Assembly: GCA_022823465.1 (NCBI GenBank)
Contig: JAJEHX010000013.1
Location: forward strand, 60,903 to 124,902
Direction of reading: 5' to 3'
Source: Candidatus Latescibacterota bacterium
Lineage (GTDB): Bacteria; JAAXHH01
Length of the DNA stretch: 64,000 nucleotides
Shown: positions 23,742 through 33,818 of the stretch, piece after piece
How positions within the stretch are numbered: position 1 is the first letter of the stretch
How the letters are laid out: each line of letters starts with the position of its first letter
Translations under genes and position numbers: made by a program
The notes under the pieces: generated by a model
What the model was told of the DNA's origin: nothing
The model's database searches: none
Seen by the model: the letters and a program-made list of their open reading frames with translations, nothing else

Positions 23742-25547
23742 CTACGGGGTCTTGTTGAAACGGCGTTCGATCTCTTCTAGCGGCATGCGCACCATAATGG
23801 GCCGTCCGCCGGGCGTCACATAGGGCGTTTCCGTGGCGAACAGGTCGTTGACGAGCGTGTCCATCTCCCGCTGGGACAACGAATCCCCCTTCCTGATGCC
23901 CGCATGGGAGGAAAAAGTGCGCGCGATACGTTCTTCCGCCTTGAGATCCCTGGCCGGAAGGTCCTGCAGGTGCTCGACCATGCGCTGAAACAGGGTATCC
24001 ACGCCCTGTTTTTTTGCCGCGCAGGGCACGGCGTCGACGACCACGGTCTGCTCGCCGAACAGTTTCACATTGAATCCCAGCCTGCCGAACAGATCGAAAT
24101 GTTCCTGGACCAGGGCGAGCTGCGGTACCGGGAGATCCATGGTCACCGGAAACAACAATTGCTGGGAAGGAGCGGACTCGCGGTCCATTGTTTGTAACGC
24201 CCGCTCAAACAGCACGCGCTCATGGGCGCCGTGCTGATCGATCAGGATGAATCCGTCCCTGACCTGGGCGAAAATGTAGGCGTTGTGCAGCTGCCAGAGC
24301 GACACTGGTTCCCCATGGGTATCCTCCCGGACGGTTCCCTGCCGCGCTTCGTCGCCGCCTTCCCGCACCGTATCGCCCGGAGTATAGGTCCAGTCGCCCG
24401 TCGCGTCGCCGCCACGACGCTCGGGACCGAAGAGGTCGATCTGCGTCCTGCGTTCCATGGTCGACTCGGGACCAGGCGCGTTCCCGGTGCCCGGCGCCGC
24501 GGCCGGCGTCATATCGGATATATCCGGCGTATCCGTCTCGAAAACGGGGACCACGTCCGAATTCTGCAGCGCCAGGCGAACGGCCTGCAGCAGCCTTTTG
24601 TATACACTGGATTCATCGGAGAACCGGATCTCGCGCTTCGCCGGATGGACGTTGACGTCCACCTGGTCGAGATCGACTGCCAGGAAAATGATGGACACGG
24701 GATACCTGTCCCGGGGGAGGATGGATCCGTATCCTTCGAACACGGCGTGATTGAGCGCGCGGCTGGAAACCGGCCGCTGGTTGATGAAAAGGTACTGGTG
24801 GGTGCGGGATACCCTTGTTGCGTCGGGGCGGCTGATGAACCCGTGTATCTTGACCAGCTCGTCGTCGTAAGTGACCGGTATCATTTGATTCATCAGTGTG
24901 TTGCCCATGACGGCCTGGGCGCGGACATACGTGTTTGAGACGGCCGGAAAAGACAGGCTTTCCCTGCCGTCTATCGTCAGGGAAAAGGCGACTTCCGGAT
25001 AGGCCATCGCCGTGGTGGAAACCACCGACACGATATGACGCGTTTCCGTGCCTGTCGTCCGCAGGAACTTCCGGCGCGCGGGTACATTGTAGAACAGCTG
25101 GGATACGGAGATCGTCGTGCCCTCCGCGCGACCCGCGTCCGTTACCCGCGGGGCCGCACCGCCATCGATGCGGATCCGGGAGCCCGCCTCCTCCTCCGCC
25201 GTATTGGTCGTCAGATCCACCCTGGCCACCGAGGCAATGCTGGCCAGGGCTTCTCCCCGGAACCCGAAGGTACCGATGCGATAGAGGTCGTCTTCATTGT
25301 CGATTTTGCTGGTCGCGTGGCGCTCGAAGGCCAGCACAGCGTCCTCGCGGGACATCCCCCTGCCGTTGTCCATAACGCGAATGAGCTGCTTGCCGCCCGC
25401 CTTGATCTCGACGGCGACACGCGAGCCGCCGGCGTCTATGGCATTCTCTACCAGTTCCTTGACAACCGAGGCGGGACGTTCTATCACCTCGCCCGCGGCG
25501 ATCTTGTTGGCCAGGTTTTCAGGTAACACTTTGATTTGATCAGACAT
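23742..25547 (-). CDS. mutL: DNA mismatch repair protein MutL
   Basis: A 601-residue MutL. The N-terminal GHKL ATPase is complete: LPENLANKIAAGEVIERPASV, the N box ELVENAIDAGG, DNGRGM and GFRGEALASI. A Pro/Gly-rich linker lies at about 340-420. The C-terminal dimerisation/endonuclease domain has DQHGAHERVLFE (437-448), close to the DQHAxxE metal motif but with Ala changed to Gly. The CPHGRP-type motif near the end reads TPGGRP (578-583), so its cysteine and histidine are absent. Nicking activity may be lost or altered. It is separated from the sugar dehydrogenase-like gene by 29 bases. Confidence 0.95.
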   Translation of the reverse strand: MSDQIKVLPENLANKIAAGEVIERPASVVKELVENAIDAGGSRVAVEIKAGGKQLIRVMDNGRGMSREDAVLAFERHATSKIDNEDDLYRIGTFGFRGEALASIASVARVDLTTNTAEEEAGSRIRIDGGAAPRVTDAGRAEGTTISVSQLFYNVPARRKFLRTTGTETRHIVSVVSTTAMAYPEVAFSLTIDGRESLSFPAVSNTYVRAQAVMGNTLMNQMIPVTYDDELVKIHGFISRPDATRVSRTHQYLFINQRPVSSRALNHAVFEGYGSILPRDRYPVSIIFLAVDLDQVDVNVHPAKREIRFSDESSVYKRLLQAVRLALQNSDVVPVFETDTPDISDMTPAAAPGTGNAPGPESTMERRTQIDLFGPERRGGDATGDWTYTPGDTVREGGDEARQGTVREDTHGEPVSLWQLHNAYIFAQVRDGFILIDQHGAHERVLFERALQTMDRESAPSQQLLFPVTMDLPVPQLALVQEHFDLFGRLGFNVKLFGEQTVVVDAVPCAAKKQGVDTLFQRMVEHLQDLPARDLKAEERIARTFSSHAGIRKGDSLSQREMDTLVNDLFATETPYVTPGGRPIMVRMPLEEIERRFNKTP

Positions 25548-25576
25548 AGGAGACTTCTGGTTGCCGTCGCAATCGG

Positions 25577-26719
<1,143 letters not shown>

Positions 26720-26890
26720 TGAAAAGGGCCGGCGGAAGATCGTTGCGGGCAAGTGTTGCGGCCGGAGGCGCGGTGATCGGCGCCAGGGTCCTGAAGTCCG
26801 GACCGGCTCCACCTATGGTATAGTCGACGGTACCGAAAATCAAGACCAAAGTGGTGCTTGCCTTTGTCCCAATCGACCGTTAATGTTTAC

Positions 26891-26940
26891 CACGAGTTCA
26901 GACGATTCCAGGCGATTCCAGGCGAGTCCAGGCGAGTCCG
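26891..26940 (+). repeat. Five 10-bp tandem repeats
   Basis: Five consecutive 10-base units (26891, 26901, 26911, 26921, 26931), from CACGAGTTCA through GGCGATTCCA to GGCGAGTCCG, lie just upstream of the EpmA-like gene. The drift between units is gradual, as expected from stepwise duplication. Confidence 0.8.
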
Positions 26941-26968
26941 GCAGCATCCGTCGTCCCGGGAACCCGCA

Positions 26969-28297
26969 ATGTCACGTATCGAACACCTGCTCCAGCACGG
27001 CGTTGAAGCCTACCCCGCCCGGGTCGGGAGATCGCATACGGTTCGCCAGGTCCTGGAATCCCGCAACGGCCGCGGCGCTTCCGTTCTTGCCGGCAGGCTG
27101 GTCCGGCTGGATCCGAACGTCCGGAGCGGCGTGTTGAAGGACCGTACCGGTTCGCTCGGCCTGGATCTGTCCGACCCGGGCCTGTCCGGGATGCTGGCCG
27201 TGCTATCCGAGGGCGACCTCGTGGAGTGCACGGGTACCTGGGACGGCGACGCATGCGCCGTGACCGCCATGAGGCTCCTGGCGCCCTGCCTGCGTGACGC
27301 GCCCGAACCGGCGGCGGCCGGGGCCGTGGACATCAGGGCGCGGCTCCTGGCCCATACCCGTTCCTTCTTCGAATCCCGCGGTTTCATCGGCGTGGATACG
27401 CCGACCTTCATGACGGTGCCGGACCTGACCCCGGCGCTGCATTCCTTCAGGACGGAATACCTGGACAGCGAAGAGGAATCGCGTCGCTTCTATCTGCAGA
27501 CCTCGCCGGAACATTACATGAAGCGCCTGCTGGCGGCGGGATGCGAACGGATCTACCAGATCTGCCGCTTCTATCGAAACGGCGAACGGTACGATACCCA
27601 CCATCCTGAATTTACCGGTCTGGAGTGGTACGAGGCCTTCGCCGATTACGAATCGGTCATGAAGACCACGGAGGATTACGTGACGTCGCTGGCGGCGGCG
27701 TTTGATTACTCCGGCAAACTCACCTACCAGGGAACCGAAATCGACCTTCGACCGCCCTGGCCCAGGCACCGGGTGAGGGAAGTCTTCCTGGACCGTACAG
27801 GTATCGACCTGGATGACTGCGATTCCCGCGACGCCTTCGCTTCCGCGGCCAGGCGCGGGGGATTCGAAGTGCGGGAAGACGACGGTTGGGACGATCTGTT
27901 TCATCGCGTCTTTCTGACCGTCGTGGAACCGGCGCTGCCCGCCGGACGTCCGGTCTTTCTGACCGAGTATCCTGCCCGGTTGCCATCGCTTGCGCGCCGG
28001 GTTCCGGGCAACGACCGGTACGTGGAGCGGTTCGAACTTTACATGGGGGGTCTGGAACTGGCCAATGCCTTCACGGAATTGAACGATCCGGCGGAGCAAC
28101 GCGCAAGGTTCGAGGAGGACCAGCGGTTGAAACGTGCGCGGGAAGGCTACGACGGCGGGGTTGACGAGGCGCTGCTCGCGGCCCTCGAATACGGAATGCC
28201 CCCTTCGGGCGGCATCGCCTTCGGCCTGGACCGCCTGGTCATGCTTTTCGCCGATGCGCCCACGATCGACCCTGTGATCTTGTTCAGAAACTACTGA
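26969..28297 (+). CDS. EpmA-like class II lysyl-tRNA synthetase paralogue with N-terminal OB-like domain
   Basis: A 442-residue class II synthetase core closest to EpmA/GenX, which attaches beta-lysine or lysine to elongation factor P. Motif 2 region (LQTSPEHYMKRLLAAG, IYQICRFYRNGE, HHPEFTGLEWY) and motif 3 (GMPPSGGIAFGLDRLVMLF) are clear, with ELANAFTELNDP between. EpmA proteins normally lack the anticodon-binding domain. Here residues 1-105 look like a short OB fold (VLAGRLVRLDPNVRSGVL, LVECTGTW). It could be an EF-P modifying enzyme or a diverged LysRS paralogue. No efp or epmB gene is in the window. The start at 26969 excludes the repeat-derived leader. Confidence 0.8.
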   Translation: MSRIEHLLQHGVEAYPARVGRSHTVRQVLESRNGRGASVLAGRLVRLDPNVRSGVLKDRTGSLGLDLSDPGLSGMLAVLSEGDLVECTGTWDGDACAVTAMRLLAPCLRDAPEPAAAGAVDIRARLLAHTRSFFESRGFIGVDTPTFMTVPDLTPALHSFRTEYLDSEEESRRFYLQTSPEHYMKRLLAAGCERIYQICRFYRNGERYDTHHPEFTGLEWYEAFADYESVMKTTEDYVTSLAAAFDYSGKLTYQGTEIDLRPPWPRHRVREVFLDRTGIDLDDCDSRDAFASAARRGGFEVREDDGWDDLFHRVFLTVVEPALPAGRPVFLTEYPARLPSLARRVPGNDRYVERFELYMGGLELANAFTELNDPAEQRARFEEDQRLKRAREGYDGGVDEALLAALEYGMPPSGGIAFGLDRLVMLFADAPTIDPVILFRNY

Positions 28298-28344
28298 CCG
28301 GCACTCGACTGCTGAAACGAATTCATCGCATACAGGAGGATGGC

Positions 28345-29370
28345 ATGCGGGCATTGATGTATCTGGGCACCCGACAGATGGAAATGCAGGAAGTTACCGA
28401 ACCCGTGGTTACGCCCGGCCACGTCGTGTTGAAGGTAGGCGCGGCGAGCATATGCGGTTCGGACCTGCACGGCTTTCTGGGCAAGAGTGCCAAACGCGTT
28501 CCGCCGCTGATCATGGGGCACGAATTCACCGGGGAGATCGTGGACCGGGGCCAGGGCGTGAACGGTTTTTCCATCGGCGACCGGGTCACGGTCAACCCGA
28601 TCCTGTCCTGCGGCCGGTGCGAAGAGTGCCTCCGCGGCCGCACCAGTATCTGTCCGCACCGCACGGTCATCGGCATCGAGCATCCGGGCGCCTTCGCCAA
28701 CTACGTTTCCGTTCCGGCGGAATCGTGCTTCATGCTGCCCGAGCACGTGGGCGATCTCGAGGGCAGCATGGTCGAATCCCTGTCGAACGCGTTGCACATA
28801 TTCGACCGAAGCCTGCATGGTTTCATCAAGAGCGTGGCCGTCATCGGCGCGGGTACCCAGGGACTCCTCGCCCTGCAGGTGGCCCGTCACATCGGGGCGA
28901 CCCGCATCGCGGTGACGGACATGGTCTCCTCCCGACTGGCACTGGCCTCCACCCTGGGCGCGACCCACGCAATCGACGTGCGCGCAGACGATCCGGTCGA
29001 TGCGGTACTGGACATGACGGACGGACAAGGCGTGGACCTGGCAGTCGAAGCGGTGGGTCACACGGCGACGCAGGAACAGGCCGTGCGCATGCTGCGGCAG
29101 GGCGGCGAGGCCGTGCTGCTGGGTCTGGGCGCCGAAGCCCCCATGGCCGTCGATGGCGTGGCCATGGTGAACAGGGAACTGGTGATCAGAGGATCCTACG
29201 CCTATACGAGCCTGGACTTCGCCTACTCCCTCGACCTGATCTCCTCCGGAAAGATCGACGTCGCGTCCATGGCCGTCGCCCGGAGCCTCGAGCAGGGCCC
29301 CGGAATTTTCGAGAAACTGGTGGACGACCCGGGCGACCTGATCAAGGTGGCGCTGGTTCCGGGTTCCTGA
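28345..29370 (+). CDS. Zinc-dependent medium-chain dehydrogenase
   Basis: A 341-residue MDR dehydrogenase. Catalytic zinc residues are in ICGSDLHG (Cys near 37) and GHEFTGEI (His near 60). The structural zinc site is CGRCEECLRGRTSIC (near 92-106). The NAD fold shows VIGAGTQGLLALQVA with an acidic residue (VTDM) after the second strand, indicating NAD preference. Relatives act on threonine, sorbitol or galactitol. CAGGAGG lies just before the ATG. It starts 47 bases after the EpmA-like gene. Substrate unknown. Confidence 0.9.
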   Translation: MRALMYLGTRQMEMQEVTEPVVTPGHVVLKVGAASICGSDLHGFLGKSAKRVPPLIMGHEFTGEIVDRGQGVNGFSIGDRVTVNPILSCGRCEECLRGRTSICPHRTVIGIEHPGAFANYVSVPAESCFMLPEHVGDLEGSMVESLSNALHIFDRSLHGFIKSVAVIGAGTQGLLALQVARHIGATRIAVTDMVSSRLALASTLGATHAIDVRADDPVDAVLDMTDGQGVDLAVEAVGHTATQEQAVRMLRQGGEAVLLGLGAEAPMAVDGVAMVNRELVIRGSYAYTSLDFAYSLDLISSGKIDVASMAVARSLEQGPGIFEKLVDDPGDLIKVALVPGS

Positions 29371-29384
29371 TGCGTATCGAAAGC

Positions 29385-29450
29385 GGGTCTGCGGCCTGCA
29401 GGAGGTCAGCGGCCTGAAGCCGGGTCAGCGCGGGCCATGATCAGCGGTCC
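29385..29450. repeat. Degenerate repeat of a GGTCAGCGGCCTGAAG-like unit
   Basis: Four imperfect units at 29385, 29403, 29421 and 29439, about 18 bases apart. They start 15 bases past the dehydrogenase stop and run towards the end of the convergent FG-GAP gene. Confidence 0.6.
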
Positions 29451-29476
29451 GATGTCGGGCAGCGCCCGCGCCGCGC

Positions 29477-32400
29477 TCAGCGGACCAGGCCATGTAGTCT
29501 TACGGCTTCTCTGAACCCCGCCTGCGACACCCAGCGCGTGTTGTAATCGTCCCGGTATTTCCGGTGATCGGCACTATCCGGGTAACGGGATTCGATACCG
29601 TACGGATAGCGCTCCATGCCGTGAAAGGGCAGGGGTTCGATCGTGGCCGCGGTCGCCGTGTTAAGGTCGCCTTCCTTGAGCCATCCGTCGGTGTGCAGTA
29701 CGAAATCCCTCGTCCAGCCCGGCGGGGGTTCGGGCAGGTCCGCGGCATCGAAAGTCACCGTGATTTCTTCGCCTGAACTGTAGATGACATATCGATCGTC
29801 GGATGCCTTCAACAGGGACGTCACGTCGCCGTACCGCGTCCTGTATCCCTCGAAAGGCAGCCACTGGGGTTCGCCGCTCAGCGTCTGGTAGTCCCTCACG
29901 AAGGGACCGTAGGGCGCCTCCCTGTACTCCCGGGAGTATCCGCGGTAATGGAGGTCCGCGGCAGCGGGAGACAACTGGGTGATCCTCCGCTCGGTGCGCT
30001 CGGGCTCATCGACGGTGAAAAAGGCCTCGCTCCAGTACAACTCCAGGTTCGTGGTAAGCCTGACACGGTAGTCGTCAGCAGGGAAGCGGCCCGTCAGGTC
30101 GATGAAGATCGTCTTGTGTTCCCCCGACGGAAAGCCGGTGTACGGGATGACGGTCCGCCACCGCCCCTCGCCATCCGGTGTTTCCAGGTACGGCGGGACC
30201 ACGGCGGTGTTTCCACGCTGGGACAGGGCCAGGTTGGAACTGGGTTCGGCCGGCATGATCCAGCCGCAGAGGTACAGGTGGATCCGTTTCGCATCCTTCA
30301 GATCGCCCAGGTCCAGCGTAATCGAATGCAGTTCGGGAACGCCCTGGAACTCACCAAGTTGGTAATCGCCGACGTACAGGCTGTCCCGGGCAGTGAGATG
30401 GGGCAGGATGTCGTGTCCGTGGTGGTCGCTGGCCGCCGCTGGAAGGCGCGGATCGGTCACCGTATGGATCTCCAGTCCCGGGTAAGGGGGCGGGAGGTAC
30501 TTTTCATCCACGTAGATATCCGTCTCCGCCGGGTGATCGACGACCAGGAGTTCCATTTTGTCCATATACACCGCGTCCCAGAGTTCCTCCACGACCCGGA
30601 TCTCGTATCTGCCGTCCCGCTTGCTCAACTGGTCGCCCCGGATCTTCACGTAGTCGTTCGCCGCATCGGGCCAGGCCGGTGCGCCGGTTTCCGTCAGGGC
30701 GCCTATGGCGCTCCGCGTCATCAGGTGCGTGACGAAAACGTACCGGTCGCCGTTCCAGGCATACAGCGACGGGCACGACCCTTTGAGCCGTTGGGGTTCG
30801 ATGATGAGCGTGCGGGATTCCGGATCGATCCGGTTCTGGGGGACCCCGTTGCTCCAGATGACCCGGATTACATCCGCCTGTGCGCGGCCGCCGAGGCCGA
30901 CGTGGGTAACGGGCGCGTCGACCAGCAGAGACTGGTAATGCGCACCCGCGTTGATCTCGATCGTGGACCCTATGCCATAGAAATTGTTCTTCCCGCTACC
31001 TTCAAGCGCCGCGGCAAGTTGTACATTGATCCACCCGTTCACGTTGCCGCCGTCATTCCGGAGCGCGATCACGCGGCCTTCCGACAGTAGCACGAGGTCC
31101 ACGTCGCCGTCATTGTCCAGGTCGCCGGATTCCACGTCGTCGACGCGGGCTGGCAGTTCCGGCAGCAGGGCCGCCTGTCCCTCGAACCGGCCGTTGCCCA
31201 GGTTCCTGATCAGCCGGAGTCCTGGACGGCCCGGCACCGAAGCACCGGCCAGGACCAGGTCGATGAAGCCGTCGTTGTCGAAGTCGACGGGCCTTGCTGC
31301 TATCGACTCCAGGCCGTCGCACGCGCCGCTTACCGCGGCCGGCGTACGCGAACCGTCGAACCGGCTGCCTCCGTCGTTCCACAACAGCCTGCAACCAACA
31401 CCGCCGGACCCCGCCATGAACAGGTCCAGCGCGCCGTCGTTATTGAAATCGGCCGCGGCGACCGCATTCGCTCCATCCCACCGTATACCGCCGAGACGGT
31501 CGGTCCAGTCCACCCACCTGCCCTGTCGCAGGTTTCGATAAAGGCGGTGTGCGCCGTCGTCGAACAGCGCGATCACATCCACGGCGCCGTCCAGATCGAA
31601 GTCACCCCAGGCAATCGGCTGAGCAACCGCGGCGGCGGTGACGCCATCGTCATCCCCGGTCGCGCCGGAGACTTCGCCGGCCGTCCCCGCTGTACTGGCC
31701 GATTCTTCGAATCCTGCCGCGGCCGTGGCTTCTTCGAACTGACCGCCCTCCGTATGCCGGTAGAATCGTAGTGTCTTTCCGTCGGACGCCATGAGATCCA
31801 GGTCGCCGTCATGGTCGAAATCCGCCCGCGAAACGTGCACGGACGAATTCGACCCGGTAGAATCGAAGGTCTGGGCCAGGACGTAGGTCCCGTCTCCGGT
31901 ATTGTGAAACACCCGGGACTGCCCGGTTCCGGCCGCGTGCAGGTCCGCGTCCCCGTCGTTGTCGAAATCGCCCGTGGACAGCCGATACCCCGATCCCGCC
32001 CGTTCACCGGTCCACGGGCTCGAACTCATCTCCCAGCGACTTTCGCGGTTGTACAGGACGGTCAGTCCGTCCAGGCCTGCCAGCACCATGTCCAGCCGCC
32101 CGTCCCCGTCCGCGTCCGCCAGCGCCAGGTCCGTCCACATACCCTGCGCCTGGATCGAATCACCGATCAGTTCGTCTCCCGCATCCACGAATCTCATATC
32201 GATCAAGGTGTCGGCGGACACGATGGCGAGGTTGGGCGGGGCCGTTCGGAAATCGTAGAGCGGGGGCGATTGCTGTGAAGGATCCCCCAGGCGGTCCCGC
32301 GACGAACGGTAGGCCGGGTCCACCACGAGCAGGTTGCCCAGGACGCCCGCACTGGATTCGGCTTCGGCCGCGTCTCGGCGTTTCAGCGCGTCTACGGTTC

Positions 32401-33046
32401 GATCCAGCCAGGTCCGGATGTCGTCCGGAACAGGGACGAGCAACCGGGACATTCGTTCGTACCCGGCCGAGGCTTCCTGCAAGCGGCCCACTCGAACCAG
32501 GGCTTCATTCATCTCAACGAGCACGGCCAGGTTGTCGGGTTCGTATTCAAGCATGGCCTGCAACTCGCTTAGCGTGTCTTCGTCCCGGTGATCTGGTCCT
32601 CTCAGCCTTCTCGTCTCGGTGAGATACTTGTACCGGAGCGCCACGTCGGACTCGTTGTGCCCGACCGCGCGGGCAAGCTGGTCCACGGCGCCTTCCCGGT
32701 CGCCCAGGGCCGCCACGATATCGGAGCGGATGGAAAGGACTTCTCCATCCTCGGGAGCGAGGTCCGCGGCTCGATCTATAGCCTCGGCGGCGCGTTCGAA
32801 TTCCTGAAGTTTCAGCAGCGCCAGGGCCCGATTCGCGTGACCAAGGGGTTCTCCGGACACTAGACGGGCGACCGCCTCAAAGGAACTGGCCGCCCCTTCG
32901 AGATCGTTCCGGTACAGGTAGGCCAGACCGGTATTCTTCTCCGACAGGGCTTCCACCCAGACATCGCGGGAGGGCGGCGGATCACTACATCCCGCAAGCA
33001 GGCATATGACCAGAGATATCGCTATCGCGCCCGTTGGCATCCGCAT
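29477..33046 (-). CDS. Giant TPR / FG-GAP (VCBS) / ASPIC-like lipoprotein
   Basis: A 1189-residue lipoprotein with lipobox LLAGC near residue 19. Residues about 30-250 hold TPR-like helices (GLAYLYRNDLEGAASSF, ANRALALLKLQEFERAAEA). Residues about 300-690 form an FG-GAP/VCBS-type beta propeller with repeated calcium-type DxDxDG or DFDNDGxxD signatures such as DADGDGRLD, DFDNDGDAD and DLDNDGDVD. An ASPIC/UnbV-like stretch follows (about 700-790). The last 400 residues (CPSLYAWNGDRYVFVTHLM onward) are beta-rich and unrecognised. AGGTG precedes the ATG at 33046, better than the GTG at 33055. It is the final gene of a five-gene operon, 16 bases past the PurO-like stop. Likely a surface or periplasmic binding protein. 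Confidence 0.85.
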   Translation of the reverse strand: MRMPTGAIAISLVICLLAGCSDPPPSRDVWVEALSEKNTGLAYLYRNDLEGAASSFEAVARLVSGEPLGHANRALALLKLQEFERAAEAIDRAADLAPEDGEVLSIRSDIVAALGDREGAVDQLARAVGHNESDVALRYKYLTETRRLRGPDHRDEDTLSELQAMLEYEPDNLAVLVEMNEALVRVGRLQEASAGYERMSRLLVPVPDDIRTWLDRTVDALKRRDAAEAESSAGVLGNLLVVDPAYRSSRDRLGDPSQQSPPLYDFRTAPPNLAIVSADTLIDMRFVDAGDELIGDSIQAQGMWTDLALADADGDGRLDMVLAGLDGLTVLYNRESRWEMSSSPWTGERAGSGYRLSTGDFDNDGDADLHAAGTGQSRVFHNTGDGTYVLAQTFDSTGSNSSVHVSRADFDHDGDLDLMASDGKTLRFYRHTEGGQFEEATAAAGFEESASTAGTAGEVSGATGDDDGVTAAAVAQPIAWGDFDLDGAVDVIALFDDGAHRLYRNLRQGRWVDWTDRLGGIRWDGANAVAAADFNNDGALDLFMAGSGGVGCRLLWNDGGSRFDGSRTPAAVSGACDGLESIAARPVDFDNDGFIDLVLAGASVPGRPGLRLIRNLGNGRFEGQAALLPELPARVDDVESGDLDNDGDVDLVLLSEGRVIALRNDGGNVNGWINVQLAAALEGSGKNNFYGIGSTIEINAGAHYQSLLVDAPVTHVGLGGRAQADVIRVIWSNGVPQNRIDPESRTLIIEPQRLKGSCPSLYAWNGDRYVFVTHLMTRSAIGALTETGAPAWPDAANDYVKIRGDQLSKRDGRYEIRVVEELWDAVYMDKMELLVVDHPAETDIYVDEKYLPPPYPGLEIHTVTDPRLPAAASDHHGHDILPHLTARDSLYVGDYQLGEFQGVPELHSITLDLGDLKDAKRIHLYLCGWIMPAEPSSNLALSQRGNTAVVPPYLETPDGEGRWRTVIPYTGFPSGEHKTIFIDLTGRFPADDYRVRLTTNLELYWSEAFFTVDEPERTERRITQLSPAAADLHYRGYSREYREAPYGPFVRDYQTLSGEPQWLPFEGYRTRYGDVTSLLKASDDRYVIYSSGEEITVTFDAADLPEPPPGWTRDFVLHTDGWLKEGDLNTATAATIEPLPFHGMERYPYGIESRYPDSADHRKYRDDYNTRWVSQAGFREAVRLHGLVR

Positions 33047-33071
33047 CCGCACCACCTCGCTAAGGGGAGGG

Positions 33072-33818
33072 TTAATACCTGTTGACGGCCATGAGTTCGC
33101 TATGCCCGTCCGGAGCCACGCGTTTCACGGCGATAGCGATCCGGTTTTCCCTGTCGAGGGCGTTCCAGTACGTCCCCATGACATCCTCAGCCCCGCCTTC
33201 CAGGGGCATGACCAGGGGATCTCCCGAAAATCCCGGCAACGGGTCCCCGTCGCCTGCGTATGTCGTCAGGCACAGTCCGAGTCCGGGCTCTGGCGGCGCC
33301 GGGCGGTAGGTCACCCGGTCGGTCCGGGCGGGATCGACCGGGTTCGCCTTGAGTATGCTCAGCGTAACGGCGGGCGTATCCGACAGTTCCAGCATGCCAC
33401 TGATTCGAGGCGTGTAGTTCGGGGCGTCGGGCTCACGCTCCCGGGTGGCCAGAGCGTCGTCGAAGGTGGCGCCGTTTCTCAACGTGTCGTAAATGGTCTG
33501 AGTCTGGTCGCCGTTGGAAACGATGTATATCCCGGGCAACTCGAGCATGGCCGGATAGATGATCAGTTCAGGCGCGTCCAGCCTGGAGGGGTCTACCGGT
33601 TCTGTCCGCAATACAGGCCCTTCGATTTCGAGCCGGCGGTTCCGGCTGTGGGCGCTTCGGCCCATGATCCAGTAGAGCATCAGCCAGGCGTCGTCATCGG
33701 CCGACCGTCCGATGACCAGTCCCCGTCCGGGGTAGCTGTTGGCGGCGATGTGTCGCGCGAGATTCCGTTCCGGGACCAGCATGGGGTGCCTTTGCTCTCC
33801 TGACGACGATCTCTTCAT
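33072..33818 (-). CDS. PurO-like IMP cyclohydrolase family protein
   Basis: A 248-residue protein matching the IMP_cyclohyd (PurO) family, an Ntn-hydrolase-like fold that closes FAICAR to IMP in archaea. Signature segments are NSYPGRGLVIGRS, YWIMGRSAHSRNRR, a IVSNGDQTQTIYD block near residue 99, and EPDAPNYTPRISG near 130. Bacteria usually use PurH instead, so this may be a purine step or a repurposed hydrolase. Its start overlaps the stop of the AAA ATPase gene (ATGA), implying coupled translation. An internal ATG (HPMLVPERN) is a less likely start. Confidence 0.78.
   Translation of the reverse strand: MKRSSSGEQRHPMLVPERNLARHIAANSYPGRGLVIGRSADDDAWLMLYWIMGRSAHSRNRRLEIEGPVLRTEPVDPSRLDAPELIIYPAMLELPGIYIVSNGDQTQTIYDTLRNGATFDDALATREREPDAPNYTPRISGMLELSDTPAVTLSILKANPVDPARTDRVTYRPAPPEPGLGLCLTTYAGDGDPLPGFSGDPLVMPLEGGAEDVMGTYWNALDRENRIAIAVKRVAPDGHSELMAVNRY

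Noticed and set aside
26891..26940. 10-bp repeats considered as a CRISPR array
   Set aside because: Units are directly adjacent with no spacers and no cas genes are present.
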